The notes: generated from the sequence alone by a model not told the origin. Shown: positions 43,034 to 52,560, counted from the stretch's first letter. The stretch: DNA of 64,000 nt from Paenibacillus albiflavus (GCF_004344915.1 NZ_SKFG01000004.1:62001-126000); one strand, 5' to 3'. Made by a program: numbers and translations.

Positions 43034-43341
43034 ATAATTTCCGAATAACGGAAACGAATTACCGAAAAAGCACCCAAAGTTGCCGCATCGTGCACGGCAG
43101 CACTGTTGGAGGGCGCTGGTGGAGTGCAGACGGTATATAATTTCCGAATAACGGAAACGAATTACCGAAAAAGCACCCAAAGTTGCCGCATCGTGCACGG
43201 CAGCACGGTTGGAGGGCGCTGGTGGAGTGCAGACGGAAAATAATTTCCGGATAACGGAAACGAATTACCGAAAAAGCACCCAAAGTTGCCGCATCGCGAT
43301 CGGCAGCACTGTTGGAGGGTGCTGGTGGAGTGCGAACGGCA
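43034..43341. repeat. Tandem repeat, three units of 103 bases
   Basis: Units start at 43034, 43137 and 43240, each beginning ATAATTTCCG and containing GCACCCAAAGTTGCCGCATC. Units 1 and 2 are nearly identical; unit 3 has a few changes. The period is not a multiple of three and the minus-strand frames shift, so it is not coding. The same family occurs at 62.4-62.8 kb. Confidence 0.9.
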
Positions 43342-43345
43342 ATAA

Positions 43346-43388
43346 ATAAAGGGTATTTAGTCCACAGACTAAATACCCTTTTGTTTCA
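43346..43388. terminator. Bidirectional terminator
   Basis: AAAGGGTATTTAGTC and GACTAAATACCCTTT form a perfect stem with a four-base loop between the convergent bshB2 and bactofilin genes. Confidence 0.92.
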
Positions 43389-43412
43389 TGTCGTCATTTC
43401 AACAGTTGACGA

Positions 43413-44150
43413 TTAGATCTGTACGCAGCTATTCACTCGGGCATTCGGCGATTGTGAATAAGTTCCGCGATATTCTACGCGGTCAATATCACAGTCAGGA
43501 CCGATCTCGATGTTATTGCCACGGACAATAGATGCCTTGGTTGATTCGAGAATAATATCGTCACCTTCAATAACATTAGCAGTCAGCATTGCATCAGGGA
43601 CTACTTTGAATATACGCAGCAAGGATTTGATCGCCATATCAATTCCTGTACTTTTTCTGATTATGATTCGTTCGCCACCGATTTCAGATGCGCTGCTAGG
43701 CCAGCTAAGTTTGAGATCCAGCGTCCCTACATTCAATAGACCGTCAACTTGAAAACCGCCTTTGGCTGAATAGTTCTCGATCTCGCAATTACCGCGCACG
43801 TGGATAGATCCATATTGTTTGATATGTTCTGCTCCAAGGTTACGATCGACGGAAACATCGCCACCAAGCTTGAGTTCTCCCGCCATTAAGTTGCCATGAA
43901 CATTGCATTGTCCATAAACGGAAACTTGATCTGCTTTTACATTTCCCGTCGCATCGGATGAGCCATGGATTGAGAAATATTCCGCTCTTATACTGCCGTT
44001 CACTTGCGAGTTTCCATTTGTATTGAATTTATTGCATTCCACATCGCCACTTATGGTTCCATCGCCATTAATGCTGACTTTGTTGAACACACCACCTGAC
44101 GATGATCCTGATCCGTTAATGCGAATGTCACGTTTTGTTTGATTCGTCAT
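43413..44150 (-). CDS. Bactofilin-like protein, YhbF/BacF type
   Basis: 245 residues, an almost continuous right-handed beta-helix of short repeats (SINGDGTISGDVECNKFNTNG..., GNVKADQVSVYGQCNVHGN). Similar to the polymer-forming bactofilins YhbE/YhbF (BacE/BacF) of B. subtilis, which act in flagellar hook assembly and motility. The C-terminal part (IVRGNNIEIGPDCDIDRVEYRG) is shared with its neighbour, showing they are paralogues. AAAGGATGATAG precedes the start. Confidence 0.85.
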   Translation of the reverse strand: MTNQTKRDIRINGSGSSSGGVFNKVSINGDGTISGDVECNKFNTNGNSQVNGSIRAEYFSIHGSSDATGNVKADQVSVYGQCNVHGNLMAGELKLGGDVSVDRNLGAEHIKQYGSIHVRGNCEIENYSAKGGFQVDGLLNVGTLDLKLSWPSSASEIGGERIIIRKSTGIDMAIKSLLRIFKVVPDAMLTANVIEGDDIILESTKASIVRGNNIEIGPDCDIDRVEYRGTYSQSPNARVNSCVQI

Positions 44151-44186
44151 TGATCTATCATCCTTTCTTGAATAGAAAACTCATGA

Positions 44187-44846
44187 TCATACTTGTTTAT
44201 GAGATTCTACTTTAGCTTCATCATCAATATATAAACTAACTTTATATTCAACCTCATCAATCACACAGCCTGGGCCGATCGCAACCTCGTTGCCGCGTAC
44301 GATGTCTGCTTTGGTGTTCTCTAGATAGATTTTGTCCCCTTCAATCACATCTACCCTAAGCTCAGCGGTGAAGAAACTGTTCATAATGCTATTGTTATTC
44401 TTTCCTTTAACTACATTGATTCTCTCGCCACCAATTTCTTCTGCTGTACATTTGCCACGTAGGTTAACGTCGATTGTTCCAGAGTTCAGAAGACCATTAA
44501 TTTTGAAGCAGCCGTCTGCTTTGAAAGTTTCAGCTTGGCAGTCACCATCAATATCGATTATTCCATTCACCATAAACTGTTCGCAGTTAATGTTGCCGTA
44601 TAACGATGCCTTACCATCGACTCTGATGCTATGAGCACGGGTATTTCCGTCAATGGAACATAAGCCATCAATGGAAATTGTGTCTGCCTGTAAGTCGCCG
44701 TTAATTTTTCCCTTGCCATTGCAGTCGAATGACTGGCATGTAACATCGCCATTCACGGTTGCCAATCCGTCTAACTGTACTTTTTGATAAACGCCGCCTG
44801 ATGTTTTACCCATACCTGAGATATTCAAATTTGGTGAACTGTTCAT
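44187..44846 (-). CDS. Bactofilin-like protein, YhbE/BacE type
   Basis: 219 residues, same beta-helix repeat pattern and the same ending (DIVRGNEVAIGPGCVIDEVEYK) as the paralogue that follows. GGGAGGAA lies before the ATG. Gene order yhbD-yhbE-yhbF is the same as in Bacillus. Confidence 0.85.
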   Translation of the reverse strand: MNSSPNLNISGMGKTSGGVYQKVQLDGLATVNGDVTCQSFDCNGKGKINGDLQADTISIDGLCSIDGNTRAHSIRVDGKASLYGNINCEQFMVNGIIDIDGDCQAETFKADGCFKINGLLNSGTIDVNLRGKCTAEEIGGERINVVKGKNNNSIMNSFFTAELRVDVIEGDKIYLENTKADIVRGNEVAIGPGCVIDEVEYKVSLYIDDEAKVESHKQV

Positions 44847-44862
44847 TGTTCATTCCTCCCGT

Positions 44863-45486
44863 TTAGATAAGCTTCATTTTCAATTCTTGAATACAATTGC
44901 CAAGATGCATCCTGGAGACAACTTTGGCGCCAGCTTCCATAAAGAGATCTGTTGGACTGGAGAAGAGGAGGAAGGTGGATATACCCATTTTGCGGATAAG
45001 CATTAATTCACAGTTCTTGCCGTCAAGCTTTTTGTAATGATCGTTAAGTACTTGCAGAAGAGTTCTGCCCTCGTCAAGGCTCATGTCACCCGATTGCAGC
45101 AGTTTCTCGAGTAAATATACGTACAGAATTTTATCAAATGCATAAACCTCTGCATCGCCTAACTGCTCAACCATTAAGTTGAGGGATACTTGGGTTGCGA
45201 CCCCACGACTGATGATTTCTTCTTTATACAGAGCCTTTTCGGAGGGGCTTGGTGACAGCATATCGGATAACGCATCAAGCGATAAACCATCTTTCATGTT
45301 CAGAATCTGATTAATTCGTGAAAGAATCAGCTGTCTTGGAAAAAAAGTTTCCTGCCCCGTAAAGGTGGATCTGCGAATAAACCACTGTTCAGGGATCAGA
45401 TCCTTGCGTTTCCATCTGTATAGTTGTCCATACGATATGCCTGTAAGTTCAAGTAAGTCTTTCTTGGAAATGAGATCTTCTTCCAT
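44863..45486 (-). CDS. yhbD: YhbD-like regulator (DUF4004)
   Basis: 207 residues. The N-terminal part is a MerR-like helix-turn-helix: LISKKDLLELTGISYGQLYRWKRKDLIPE followed by a wing-like WFIRRSTFTGQETFF. The rest is helical with no metal-binding Cys set. YhbD heads the bactofilin operon in B. subtilis. Two palindromes sit in its promoter, which suggests autoregulation. AGGAGG precedes the start. Confidence 0.85.
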   Translation of the reverse strand: MEEDLISKKDLLELTGISYGQLYRWKRKDLIPEQWFIRRSTFTGQETFFPRQLILSRINQILNMKDGLSLDALSDMLSPSPSEKALYKEEIISRGVATQVSLNLMVEQLGDAEVYAFDKILYVYLLEKLLQSGDMSLDEGRTLLQVLNDHYKKLDGKNCELMLIRKMGISTFLLFSSPTDLFMEAGAKVVSRMHLGNCIQELKMKLI

Positions 45487-45512
45487 CGTAGAAGCCTCCT
45501 ATTTCATTTGTA

Positions 45513-45559
45513 CGTAACATTGTTATGTTGATATCGTAACACTGTTACGTTCGAATTGC
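45513..45559 (-). promoter_or_regulatory. yhbD promoter with paired palindromic operators
   Basis: On the minus strand TTGCAA, 17 bases, TACGAT forms a promoter. CGTAACACTGTTACG (45535-45549, perfect arms) fills its spacer, and CGTAACATTGTTATG (45513-45527) lies downstream with its centre 22 bases away, about two helical turns. The layout suits a MerR-like regulator such as YhbD. Confidence 0.65.
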
Positions 45560-45689
45560 AAACTGTTTTTTACCCAAATTTGTGGGAATAATTAATCTTA
45601 TATTAAGGTACAAGCCTACAAAGTCTGCTATAGTACTAGAAGGTTGTATTATAGGAGTAAATTAATTCATCATAGGAGGATATGAACGA

Positions 45690-46787
45690 ATGTCTGATAA
45701 AGAGAATACTTTCGAGAATAAGAATCAAACAGGGGAAGAATTAGAGACAAAGCAAGTAGAAAATACTGAAAAAGCTGCAATAGTGGATTCATCTGCAAAA
45801 GGGGATCAGGAGCAAGCTGAGAATAAAGCAGCAGTGGAACCTGTTTCAAACGGTGGTGTTATGAAGCTAGTCCCTTGGATTATCACTGCAGTCGCAGTTG
45901 TAGCTCTAATTGCTGTATTATTTATGGATCCAACGGGCAGTAAAGAGGTAGTAGCAACTGTTAACGGTGACAAAATCACAAGACAAGAGCTTAATGAATA
46001 TATGACAAGCAAAGCAGGCGAGCAAGTCCTTAGCAACATGATTAATGAGAGATTAATTGATCAAGAAGCTAAAAAGGCAGGCATTACAGTTACAGATGCA
46101 GCTGTAGACGCCGAGGTAGCCAAAATGACTGAAAGTTATTCGCAGGATCAGTTGGACTATAATCTGGCTCAAGCTGGAATGACAATGAGCGATTTGAAAA
46201 CACAATTGAGGACAGAGCTGAAAATCCGTGGAATTCTTGAACCTACTATTACAATTACAGATGATGATATGAAGCAAAGATACGATGAGGATAAAGATTA
46301 CTATAAGACACCAGAACAAGTTAAAGCGTCTCATATTCTTGTAGACAAGCAAGAAGATGCAGAAGCGATTCTAAAGGATCTGAAGGGTGGAGCAGATTTT
46401 GCTACACTGGCTAAAGAGAAATCCAAGGATGGGTCCGCATCACAAGGCGGGGACCTCGGCTACTTCGGGCATGGAGATATGGTTGAGGAGTTTGATGAAG
46501 CGGCATTCAAGCTTAATGTAGGTGAGATAAGTGATGTGGTTAAATCTAAATTCGGATACCATATTATTAAAGTAACGGATAAGAAGCCTGCAACAGAACC
46601 AACTTTTGAAGAGAAAAAAGATGAAATCCGTCAGCAATTGATTGATGAGAAGTTGAATGAGGATGTACCAGCTTGGATCCAAAAAATCCAGGCAGAAGCT
46701 AAAATCGATAATAAGCTGGAAGCTAAGGCAACGCCTACACCAGCTCCTGCTACACCAGCACCATCTCCTGAAGCAGATAAGAAGTAA
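45690..46787 (+). CDS. Membrane-anchored parvulin-type peptidyl-prolyl isomerase (PrsA-like)
   Basis: 365 residues. An acidic cytoplasmic N-terminus of ~55 residues precedes one membrane helix (LVPWIITAVAVVALIAVLFM), so it is a type II membrane protein and not a lipoprotein like PrsA. A SurA_N-like helical domain (VNGDKITRQELNEYM...) and a parvulin domain (KASHILVDKQEDAEAIL, GDLGYFGHGDMVEEFDEAAF, FGYHIIKVTDK) follow, then a Pro/Ala/Thr-rich tail. It probably helps folding of exported proteins. Confidence 0.9.
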   Translation: MSDKENTFENKNQTGEELETKQVENTEKAAIVDSSAKGDQEQAENKAAVEPVSNGGVMKLVPWIITAVAVVALIAVLFMDPTGSKEVVATVNGDKITRQELNEYMTSKAGEQVLSNMINERLIDQEAKKAGITVTDAAVDAEVAKMTESYSQDQLDYNLAQAGMTMSDLKTQLRTELKIRGILEPTITITDDDMKQRYDEDKDYYKTPEQVKASHILVDKQEDAEAILKDLKGGADFATLAKEKSKDGSASQGGDLGYFGHGDMVEEFDEAAFKLNVGEISDVVKSKFGYHIIKVTDKKPATEPTFEEKKDEIRQQLIDEKLNEDVPAWIQKIQAEAKIDNKLEAKATPTPAPATPAPSPEADKK

Positions 46788-47141
46788 AGTGACAGACTAT
46801 AGAATTAATGAATCTAGGCTCGCATTTTGGGGGTCTAGATTTTTTTGTATTTTTTGGAATTTGAAATTGAATTTGCTTATGGTTAATAGTGATTCTAATG
46901 TAAAATAGCAGGAAATAGAGTCTAATTTATGTACGATCCCACAACTTTTGTTGAAAATGTACGGATTTACACGAAATTTGTCTTTACCAATGTCGAATAA
47001 TAGCTTAAAATAAGGGAAGGGGAAATCGTTTGTTTTATCCATACAGAGATAGGGATAATCAAATGATGAAATGAATTGACAAATACCCCTTAAGCCGATA
47101 GGATTTATAAAAAAAGGGATAGGCCAGAAAGGGCGAGACGA
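46788..47141 (+). promoter_or_regulatory. Intergenic region: terminator, then nucleoside operon promoter
   Basis: AATCTAG (46811-46817) and CTAGATT (46834-46840) with a T run end the PrsA-like gene. TTGACA (47076-47081), 17 bases, TAGGAT (47099-47104) is the likely promoter of the nucleoside transporter operon. I looked for and did not find a purine riboswitch between them. Confidence 0.65.
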
Positions 47142-48173
47142 TTGAAAAAGTTCATGATGCTTGTATGTGTATTCATTCTTGCAGTCGTCGCAGGTTGCGG
47201 CAATAAATCAGAATCGACTGATACTCCTGCACCGAATGCGACTGACGCTCCAAAATCAGAAAAGAAAATAGCAATTGTTCTACCAGAGAAAATTGGTGTG
47301 AACCCATTCTTCCAGCTAATGGATGAAGGAGCAAAAGAAGCGGGTAAGGAATTCGGTGTTCAAGTTAAGACAATCGAATCCACTGATCCTAATATGTTAG
47401 AGCAGAACTTAAGAGCTGCAGTATCTGATAAATATGATTTGATCATTACAGCAACATTCCAAGCTGAAGATGCTTTGAAGAAGTTAGCTGCTGAGAATCC
47501 AGATCAGCAATTTGCAATTGTAGATACAGTAGTAGATCTTCCGAACGTTCGCAGCGTCACATTCCGTGAATATGAATCATCTTATCTTGTAGGCGCAGCA
47601 GCAGGCTTATCTACTAAAACAAATAAAGTCGGAATCGTTGCAGCTGCAGACATTCCAATGATTAAGAAATGGACTGTATCCTTCCAAGAAGGTTTGAAAG
47701 CTACTAATCCAGATGCACAGTGCTTGATTGGTTATGTAGGTGGTTTTGCAGACCCAGCTAAAGCGAAAGAAATTGCGATTCAACAGAGCTCACAAGGAGC
47801 TGACTTCATTCTAGGAGCATCTGCAGTAGGTGACCTTGGCGTATTTGAAGCAGCTAAAGAAAAGAACTTCTACACAGCAGGACAAGACATCGATTATACA
47901 GGTAACGACCCGGATCATATCGTATTATCCCAACTTAAGGGCGCTGATGCAGTTACCTACGCAACGATCAAAGATTTCGTAGAAGGAACATTCAAGCCGG
48001 GTGTAATCGACTACGGATTGAAAGAAAAAGGTGTTGGCGTACCATTCATCACACATGAAACAAAAACACCACTTAACCCATTCATTACCCAAGAAACCGT
48101 TGATAAAGTGAAGGCTATCGCTGACGATATCATCTCAGGTAAATTGGTATTGCAAGATCCTCTTAAACAGTAA
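47142..48173 (+). CDS. BMP-family nucleoside-binding lipoprotein
   Basis: 343 residues from TTG 47142 (AAGGGCGAG upstream). Lipoprotein signal ending in VVAGC. The rest fits the basic membrane protein (Med/BmpA/PnrA) family: IAIVLPEKIGVNPFFQLMDEGAKEAG, FAIVDTVVDLPNVRSVTFREYESSYLVGAAAGLSTKTNKVG. These bind purine nucleosides and feed a BMP-type ABC importer, here the next three genes. A hairpin with a T run follows at 48186-48220. Confidence 0.92.
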   Translation: MKKFMMLVCVFILAVVAGCGNKSESTDTPAPNATDAPKSEKKIAIVLPEKIGVNPFFQLMDEGAKEAGKEFGVQVKTIESTDPNMLEQNLRAAVSDKYDLIITATFQAEDALKKLAAENPDQQFAIVDTVVDLPNVRSVTFREYESSYLVGAAAGLSTKTNKVGIVAAADIPMIKKWTVSFQEGLKATNPDAQCLIGYVGGFADPAKAKEIAIQQSSQGADFILGASAVGDLGVFEAAKEKNFYTAGQDIDYTGNDPDHIVLSQLKGADAVTYATIKDFVEGTFKPGVIDYGLKEKGVGVPFITHETKTPLNPFITQETVDKVKAIADDIISGKLVLQDPLKQ

Positions 48174-48185
48174 TGTCTGATATTT

Positions 48186-48220
48186 ACCGGCTGCTTAACT
48201 AAATAGGTAGCCGGTTTTTT
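48186..48220 (+). terminator. Attenuating terminator after the binding-protein gene
   Basis: ACCGGCT (48186-48192) pairs with AGCCGGT (48209-48215), then TTTTT. Likely lets the binding protein be made in excess over the other importer parts. Confidence 0.75.
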
Positions 48221-48253
48221 GCATAGTTGCATAGTGAAGGGAGCGTGCCAGGA

Positions 48254-49753
48254 ATGCTGCTGCAGATGGAGCAAATTACGAAAAAGTATGGCGAGTTTAC
48301 AGCGAATGACGCAGTTGATTTCACGCTTCGCAAAGGTGAAGTTCATGCGATTGTAGGAGAGAACGGGGCTGGCAAAACAACGCTGATGCGTATTCTCTAC
48401 GGTATGGAGAAGCCTACTTCCGGTAAGATTCTAGTTAATGGCAAGGAAATGCATTTTCACAATCCGAGTGATGCGATGAATAATGGCATCGGAATGGTAC
48501 ATCAGCATTTTATGGTGTTCCCATCCTTTACAGTTGCAGAGAATATTGTGATTGGGGCTGAACCGACCCGAAGTGCTCAGTTCAATCGCAAAGAAGCGAA
48601 CAAAATCGTTCAAGACCTGAGTGATACTTATGGCATGCCGGTCCCGCCAGAGAAACGTGCTGCTGAATGCGCTTTAGGAACTCAGCAACGGATGGAAATT
48701 CTGAAGGTGCTATATAGAGGCGCTGAAATCATCGTGCTGGACGAGCCTACCGCAGTTCTTACACCTATTGAGGTCAAAGAGCTATTAATAGCGATTAAGG
48801 GGCTTGCGAATCAAGGCAAAAGCGTAATTCTGATCACACATAAGCTCAATGAAGTCATGGAAGTCGCTGATCGTATTACGGTACTTCGAGCGGGTAAAAT
48901 GACGGGCGTACTAAATAAAACCGAAACATCTGTAAAAGAAATATCTCGTCTGATGGTTGGCAGAGAATTGGCTGAGGTTACACGTAGTGTGCCAAAACCA
49001 GGAGCACCTGTGCTGCAAATGCAAAATATCAGCATTAAGGGTCAAAGTGGCAAGCCAGTGCTAGACCAGATTAACTTGACTGTCTGTGAAGGAGAAATCG
49101 TTGGGATTGCAGGCGTATCAGGCAATGGTCAAACGGAGCTCATTCAGAGTATATGCGGTTTGCAAAGAACAGATGAGGGTAGTATTAGTTTGATCGGTCA
49201 ACAAATAACTGGCAAGAATCCTAGAGAAATTCGTGACGTAGGCTTAGCTCATATTCCAGAGGATCGGTACCAATGGGGTTGTGCAGGGAATGAGTCGCTT
49301 CAAGAGAACGGATTAATGGGTTATCAGCGTAAGCTGCAACGGTATGGGGTATTAGAGCGCAAGAAGCTTTATGCTATGGTTAGCGACTGGATTGAGAAAT
49401 TCAAAATTAGAACGCCATCCATTCATGCCAATGCACAGAATCTGTCAGGCGGTAATTTACAGAAGCTGATCGTAGCTCGTGAGATGGGGCATGAAACGCC
49501 ATTCCTAATTGCTGCAGAACCAACACGTGGTGTAGATATTGGCGCAATGGAGTTTATTCATGCCCAGTTAAGACAAAGACGTGACAATAAAGGAGCGATC
49601 CTGCTTGTCTCCTCTGAATTATCGGAGATTTTGGCGCTGTCAGACCGAATTCTCGTGATGTACGAAGGACGAATTATTGGCGAACTAAGCAGCAAAGAAG
49701 CTACAGAAGAAGCAATTAGTTTGCTTATGGCAGGAGGAAGCGAGCATGAATAA
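48254..49753 (+). CDS. Nucleoside ABC transporter ATPase, two-domain (NupO type)
   Basis: 499 residues from ATG 48254 (GAAGGGAG upstream). First domain Walker [23 protein letters not shown] signature region and [11 protein letters not shown]; second domain GVSGNGQTE and [14 protein letters not shown]. The LG/GTQQR signature in domain 1 is usual in BMP-linked ATPases. It overlaps the first permease by eight bases. Confidence 0.93.
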   Translation: MLLQMEQITKKYGEFTANDAVDFTLRKGEVHAIVGENGAGKTTLMRILYGMEKPTSGKILVNGKEMHFHNPSDAMNNGIGMVHQHFMVFPSFTVAENIVIGAEPTRSAQFNRKEANKIVQDLSDTYGMPVPPEKRAAECALGTQQRMEILKVLYRGAEIIVLDEPTAVLTPIEVKELLIAIKGLANQGKSVILITHKLNEVMEVADRITVLRAGKMTGVLNKTETSVKEISRLMVGRELAEVTRSVPKPGAPVLQMQNISIKGQSGKPVLDQINLTVCEGEIVGIAGVSGNGQTELIQSICGLQRTDEGSISLIGQQITGKNPREIRDVGLAHIPEDRYQWGCAGNESLQENGLMGYQRKLQRYGVLERKKLYAMVSDWIEKFKIRTPSIHANAQNLSGGNLQKLIVAREMGHETPFLIAAEPTRGVDIGAMEFIHAQLRQRRDNKGAILLVSSELSEILALSDRILVMYEGRIIGELSSKEATEEAISLLMAGGSEHE

Positions 49754-50813
49754 ACTTAAACATCAGGCCGGGGCGCTTATCCATCCTCTCATCGCATTAT
49801 TAATAGGACTTTGTGTTGGGGCGGTAGCTATTGCAACGCTTGGCGAACCTGTCTTTCATACCTATGGTGAAATGTGGAAAGGTGCGTTTGGTAGCTTCTA
49901 TTTCTTTACGAATACACTAACTCGCGCAGTGCCGATCATCCTGGTTGGCCTAGGCCTATCCCTTGCTTTCAGAGCAGGCTTCTTTAATCTAGGAGCTGAA
50001 GGGCAAATGGTCCTCGGAGCGATGGCTGCTGCCTTAACAGCGCTTTACTTCCCTGGTCCTGGATTAGTGAAATTGATTGCTGCGCTTATTGCGGCAGTGA
50101 TAGCGGGCGGTTTGTGGTCTGCTTTTGCAGGTTGGCTAGACGCTAAATTTAAAATTGATTTGCTTATTACAACGTTGTTGATGAACTATATAGCGGTTTT
50201 ATTTACAGGTTATCTAGCAGCTAAACCGTTCAGAGATACATCTGGATCCGCAGCGATGGCACAGACGCCGATGATTGATCAAAGCGCATGGCTTCCTAAG
50301 CTATTTGCAGGATCAAGCCTGCACGCAGGGATCATTATTGCCATAATCGGCGCGATTGTATTAACGTGGATTATGCGCAATACGATTTTTGGATATGAAA
50401 TGAATATGACGGGCAGTAATCCATTTTTTGCTGCTTTTGGCGGTGTCAAAAGACTGCCAATGGTCCTGTCGGCCATGTTCGTAAGCGGCGGATTTGCAGG
50501 TCTTGCGGGATCAGTTGAAGTGCTCGGTATGCAATATCGTTTTATTGACGGTGCTTTAACCGGTCCTTCTTATGCTTGGTCGGGTCTAATGGCGGCGCTA
50601 CTAGCGAGCAATAACCCAATTGGAACTGTGTTTGCAGCGATTCTGCTTGCTGCTCTTCAAACTGGTGGTATGGGGATCGAGCGTAACACAGAGGTCCCAA
50701 TGGAAATTACAAGTGTCATCCAAGCGGTTATTATCGTATTCATTTCTGCCAAATTAACGTTTGCATTCATTAAACGTAAGAAAGAGAGGAAAGCAAATGG
50801 AACAACTGTTTGA
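49746..50813 (+). CDS. Nucleoside ABC transporter permease 1 (NupP type)
   Basis: 355 residues with about ten helices. Markers: GLGLSLAFRAGFFNLGAEGQMVLGAMAAA and IDLLITTLLMNYIAVLFTGYL, and FGGVKRLPMVLSAMFVSGGFAGLAGSVEVLG. These are typical of BMP-type nucleoside importers. Overlaps permease 2 by 17 bases. Confidence 0.93.
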   Translation: MNKLKHQAGALIHPLIALLIGLCVGAVAIATLGEPVFHTYGEMWKGAFGSFYFFTNTLTRAVPIILVGLGLSLAFRAGFFNLGAEGQMVLGAMAAALTALYFPGPGLVKLIAALIAAVIAGGLWSAFAGWLDAKFKIDLLITTLLMNYIAVLFTGYLAAKPFRDTSGSAAMAQTPMIDQSAWLPKLFAGSSLHAGIIIAIIGAIVLTWIMRNTIFGYEMNMTGSNPFFAAFGGVKRLPMVLSAMFVSGGFAGLAGSVEVLGMQYRFIDGALTGPSYAWSGLMAALLASNNPIGTVFAAILLAALQTGGMGIERNTEVPMEITSVIQAVIIVFISAKLTFAFIKRKKERKANGTTV

Positions 50814-51702
50814 TCTCTCTCTGTTTAACTCAGCTGTTCGAATGGTCGCGCCGATTTTACTTGCTGCACTTGGAGGCTTATTATGTGCGCGAGTGGGCGT
50901 TTTCAACGTCGGGCTTGAGGGTTTTGTTCTTGTCGGTGCTTTTGGAGCTATCTTAGGCAATCATTTGTTTGCCAATCTAATACTTGCCGTGTTATTTGCT
51001 ATAGTAAGTGTTGTGATATATTCGTTGTTGTTTGCCTTTGTGAGTATACATCTCAAGGCCAATGAGATCGTTGTCGGGATCGCGATGAACTTCCTTGCAC
51101 TTGGGCTAACCGCCTTCTTATTGCGTGCGATCTTTAATGCGAAGGGCGCATATTCCGATAGCAAAATGATAGGTTTGCCAAAATGGGACATCCCACTGAT
51201 TAAGGATATCCCGTTTGTGGGAGATATTTTATCGGGGCATTCACCGCTTGTTTATTTAACCTTTGTGATCGTAATTGCCATGCATTTTTACTTGTTCCGT
51301 ACCGTTTCAGGTTTCCGTCTGCTAGCGGTTGGCGAGAATCGGATTGCAGCAAAGAGCATCGGAATTGGTGTTCGTCGCTATCAATATGGAGCGATCCTCA
51401 TGTCGGGTGCTCTTTGTGGACTTGCTGGAGCCCAGCTATCCTTGGGGCAGCTTACGATGTTCTCAGAAGGTATGACGAATGGACGTGGATTTATCGCCCT
51501 TGTTGCGATGATGCTAGGACAATCCAATCCGCTCGGCGTTATGGCATCCAGCTTGTTCTTCGGATTCATGGATGCGATCAGTATCCGTCTGCAAGGTCTA
51601 TCGATGCCGTCGCAGTTTACGATGATGGTGCCATACGTTGTTACATTGATTGCCCTATTCCTTTTGCGCAAGAAAGGTACGTCATTGGATTCACATAAGT
51701 AA
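50797..51702 (+). CDS. Nucleoside ABC transporter permease 2 (NupQ type)
   Basis: 301 residues from ATG 50797 (GAGAGGAA upstream, inside the end of permease 1). LAALGGLLCARVGVFNVGLEGFVLVGAFGA and LKANEIVVGIAMNFLALGLTAFLL are typical; about eight helices. Completes the importer with permease 1. Confidence 0.93.
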   Translation: MEQLFDLSLFNSAVRMVAPILLAALGGLLCARVGVFNVGLEGFVLVGAFGAILGNHLFANLILAVLFAIVSVVIYSLLFAFVSIHLKANEIVVGIAMNFLALGLTAFLLRAIFNAKGAYSDSKMIGLPKWDIPLIKDIPFVGDILSGHSPLVYLTFVIVIAMHFYLFRTVSGFRLLAVGENRIAAKSIGIGVRRYQYGAILMSGALCGLAGAQLSLGQLTMFSEGMTNGRGFIALVAMMLGQSNPLGVMASSLFFGFMDAISIRLQGLSMPSQFTMMVPYVVTLIALFLLRKKGTSLDSHK

Positions 51703-51758
51703 GTTACGAGCGTTAAGTAGGTTCTAAGACTAGTTGATAAAAAAGGAGAATGATAGAT

Positions 51759-52481
51759 ATGTATATGCCAATCATCCAAGTTAACTCCGAAGATTTGCCA
51801 GAATTAGCGATTGTGTGCGGAGATCCACGCAGAGCATTAGCAATCTCAGCAAAGCTGCAAAATGCTAAGGAGCTATCATTTGCCCGTGAGTATCGTACTT
51901 TCGTTGGTGAATATGAAGGCGTTCGTCTTGCTGTTGTCAGTCATGGTGTTGGCTGCCCAGGCGCGGCGGTGTGCTTTGATGAACTGATTCGCGGAGGCGT
52001 TAAGACACTTATTCGTGTTGGTACAGCAGGCTCGCTTACAAAAGATGCACCGGCAGGCAGCCTTGTGATTAGTGTGGCAGCAGCTCGTGAAGATGGTCTT
52101 ACGAAGCAGCTTGTACCTATGGGCTTCCCGGCAATTGCGGATGGTAGTGTTGTAGATGCATTGACGCAGGCTGCAGCAGATGCTCCTGGTGTTGTGAAGA
52201 AAGGGATTACGGTATGTATTGATGCATTCTTCACAGGTGTTGTTGAGCTTCCTCATAAGCAATACAAAGCAGCTGGCGCTGTTGCAGTCGAGATGGAGCT
52301 TGCTTCTTTATATGTAGTGGCCTCGCTTCATGGAGCACGCGCAGGCTCTATTCTTGCCATCGATGGATTTGCAGATGCGGATCTTGCTGGTGAATATGAC
52401 CCGCATACAGACAACGTTGCGCAAGCCATTGAGCGCGGTATCGATGTTGCGCTTAAAGCGATTGTTAAGCTAGCTTCCTAA
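51759..52481 (+). CDS. Nucleoside phosphorylase (PNP/uridine phosphorylase family I)
   Basis: 240 residues from ATG 51759. Features: ELAIVCGDPRRA at the N-terminus (phosphate site), VSHGVGCPGAAVCFDELI, RVGTAGSL and VEMELASLYVVA (ribose-binding Met-Glu). It splits imported nucleosides into base and ribose-1-phosphate. Whether it prefers purine nucleosides, uridine or 5'-deoxy/methylthio nucleosides cannot be read here. It is the last gene of the importer operon. Confidence 0.92.
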   Translation: MYMPIIQVNSEDLPELAIVCGDPRRALAISAKLQNAKELSFAREYRTFVGEYEGVRLAVVSHGVGCPGAAVCFDELIRGGVKTLIRVGTAGSLTKDAPAGSLVISVAAAREDGLTKQLVPMGFPAIADGSVVDALTQAAADAPGVVKKGITVCIDAFFTGVVELPHKQYKAAGAVAVEMELASLYVVASLHGARAGSILAIDGFADADLAGEYDPHTDNVAQAIERGIDVALKAIVKLAS

Positions 52482-52503
52482 TTTCATTTAAGAACGGATC
52501 ATG

Positions 52504-52535
52504 CCTACTGTATCTCATACAGTGGGTTTTTGTGT
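52504..52535 (+). terminator. Terminator of the nucleoside operon
   Basis: CCTACTGTAT (52504-52513) pairs with ATACAGTGGG (52517-52526), then a T-rich tail. Confidence 0.85.
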
Positions 52536-52560
52536 TTTTCGCACAATTCGTAAAAATTGG

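Noticed and set aside
42886-43283. Overlapping minus-strand frames with near-identical protein starts (MHDAATLGAFSVIRFRYSEI)
   Set aside because: They are translations of the 103-base tandem repeat; the period is not a multiple of three, the frames stop at different points and there are no ribosome sites.
43034-43341. CRISPR array
   Set aside because: The units are contiguous 103-base repeats without unique spacers, and no cas genes are present.
46900-47141. Purine riboswitch before the nucleoside importer
   Set aside because: No three-way junction with the conserved loop sequences was found; only a sigma-A promoter is evident.
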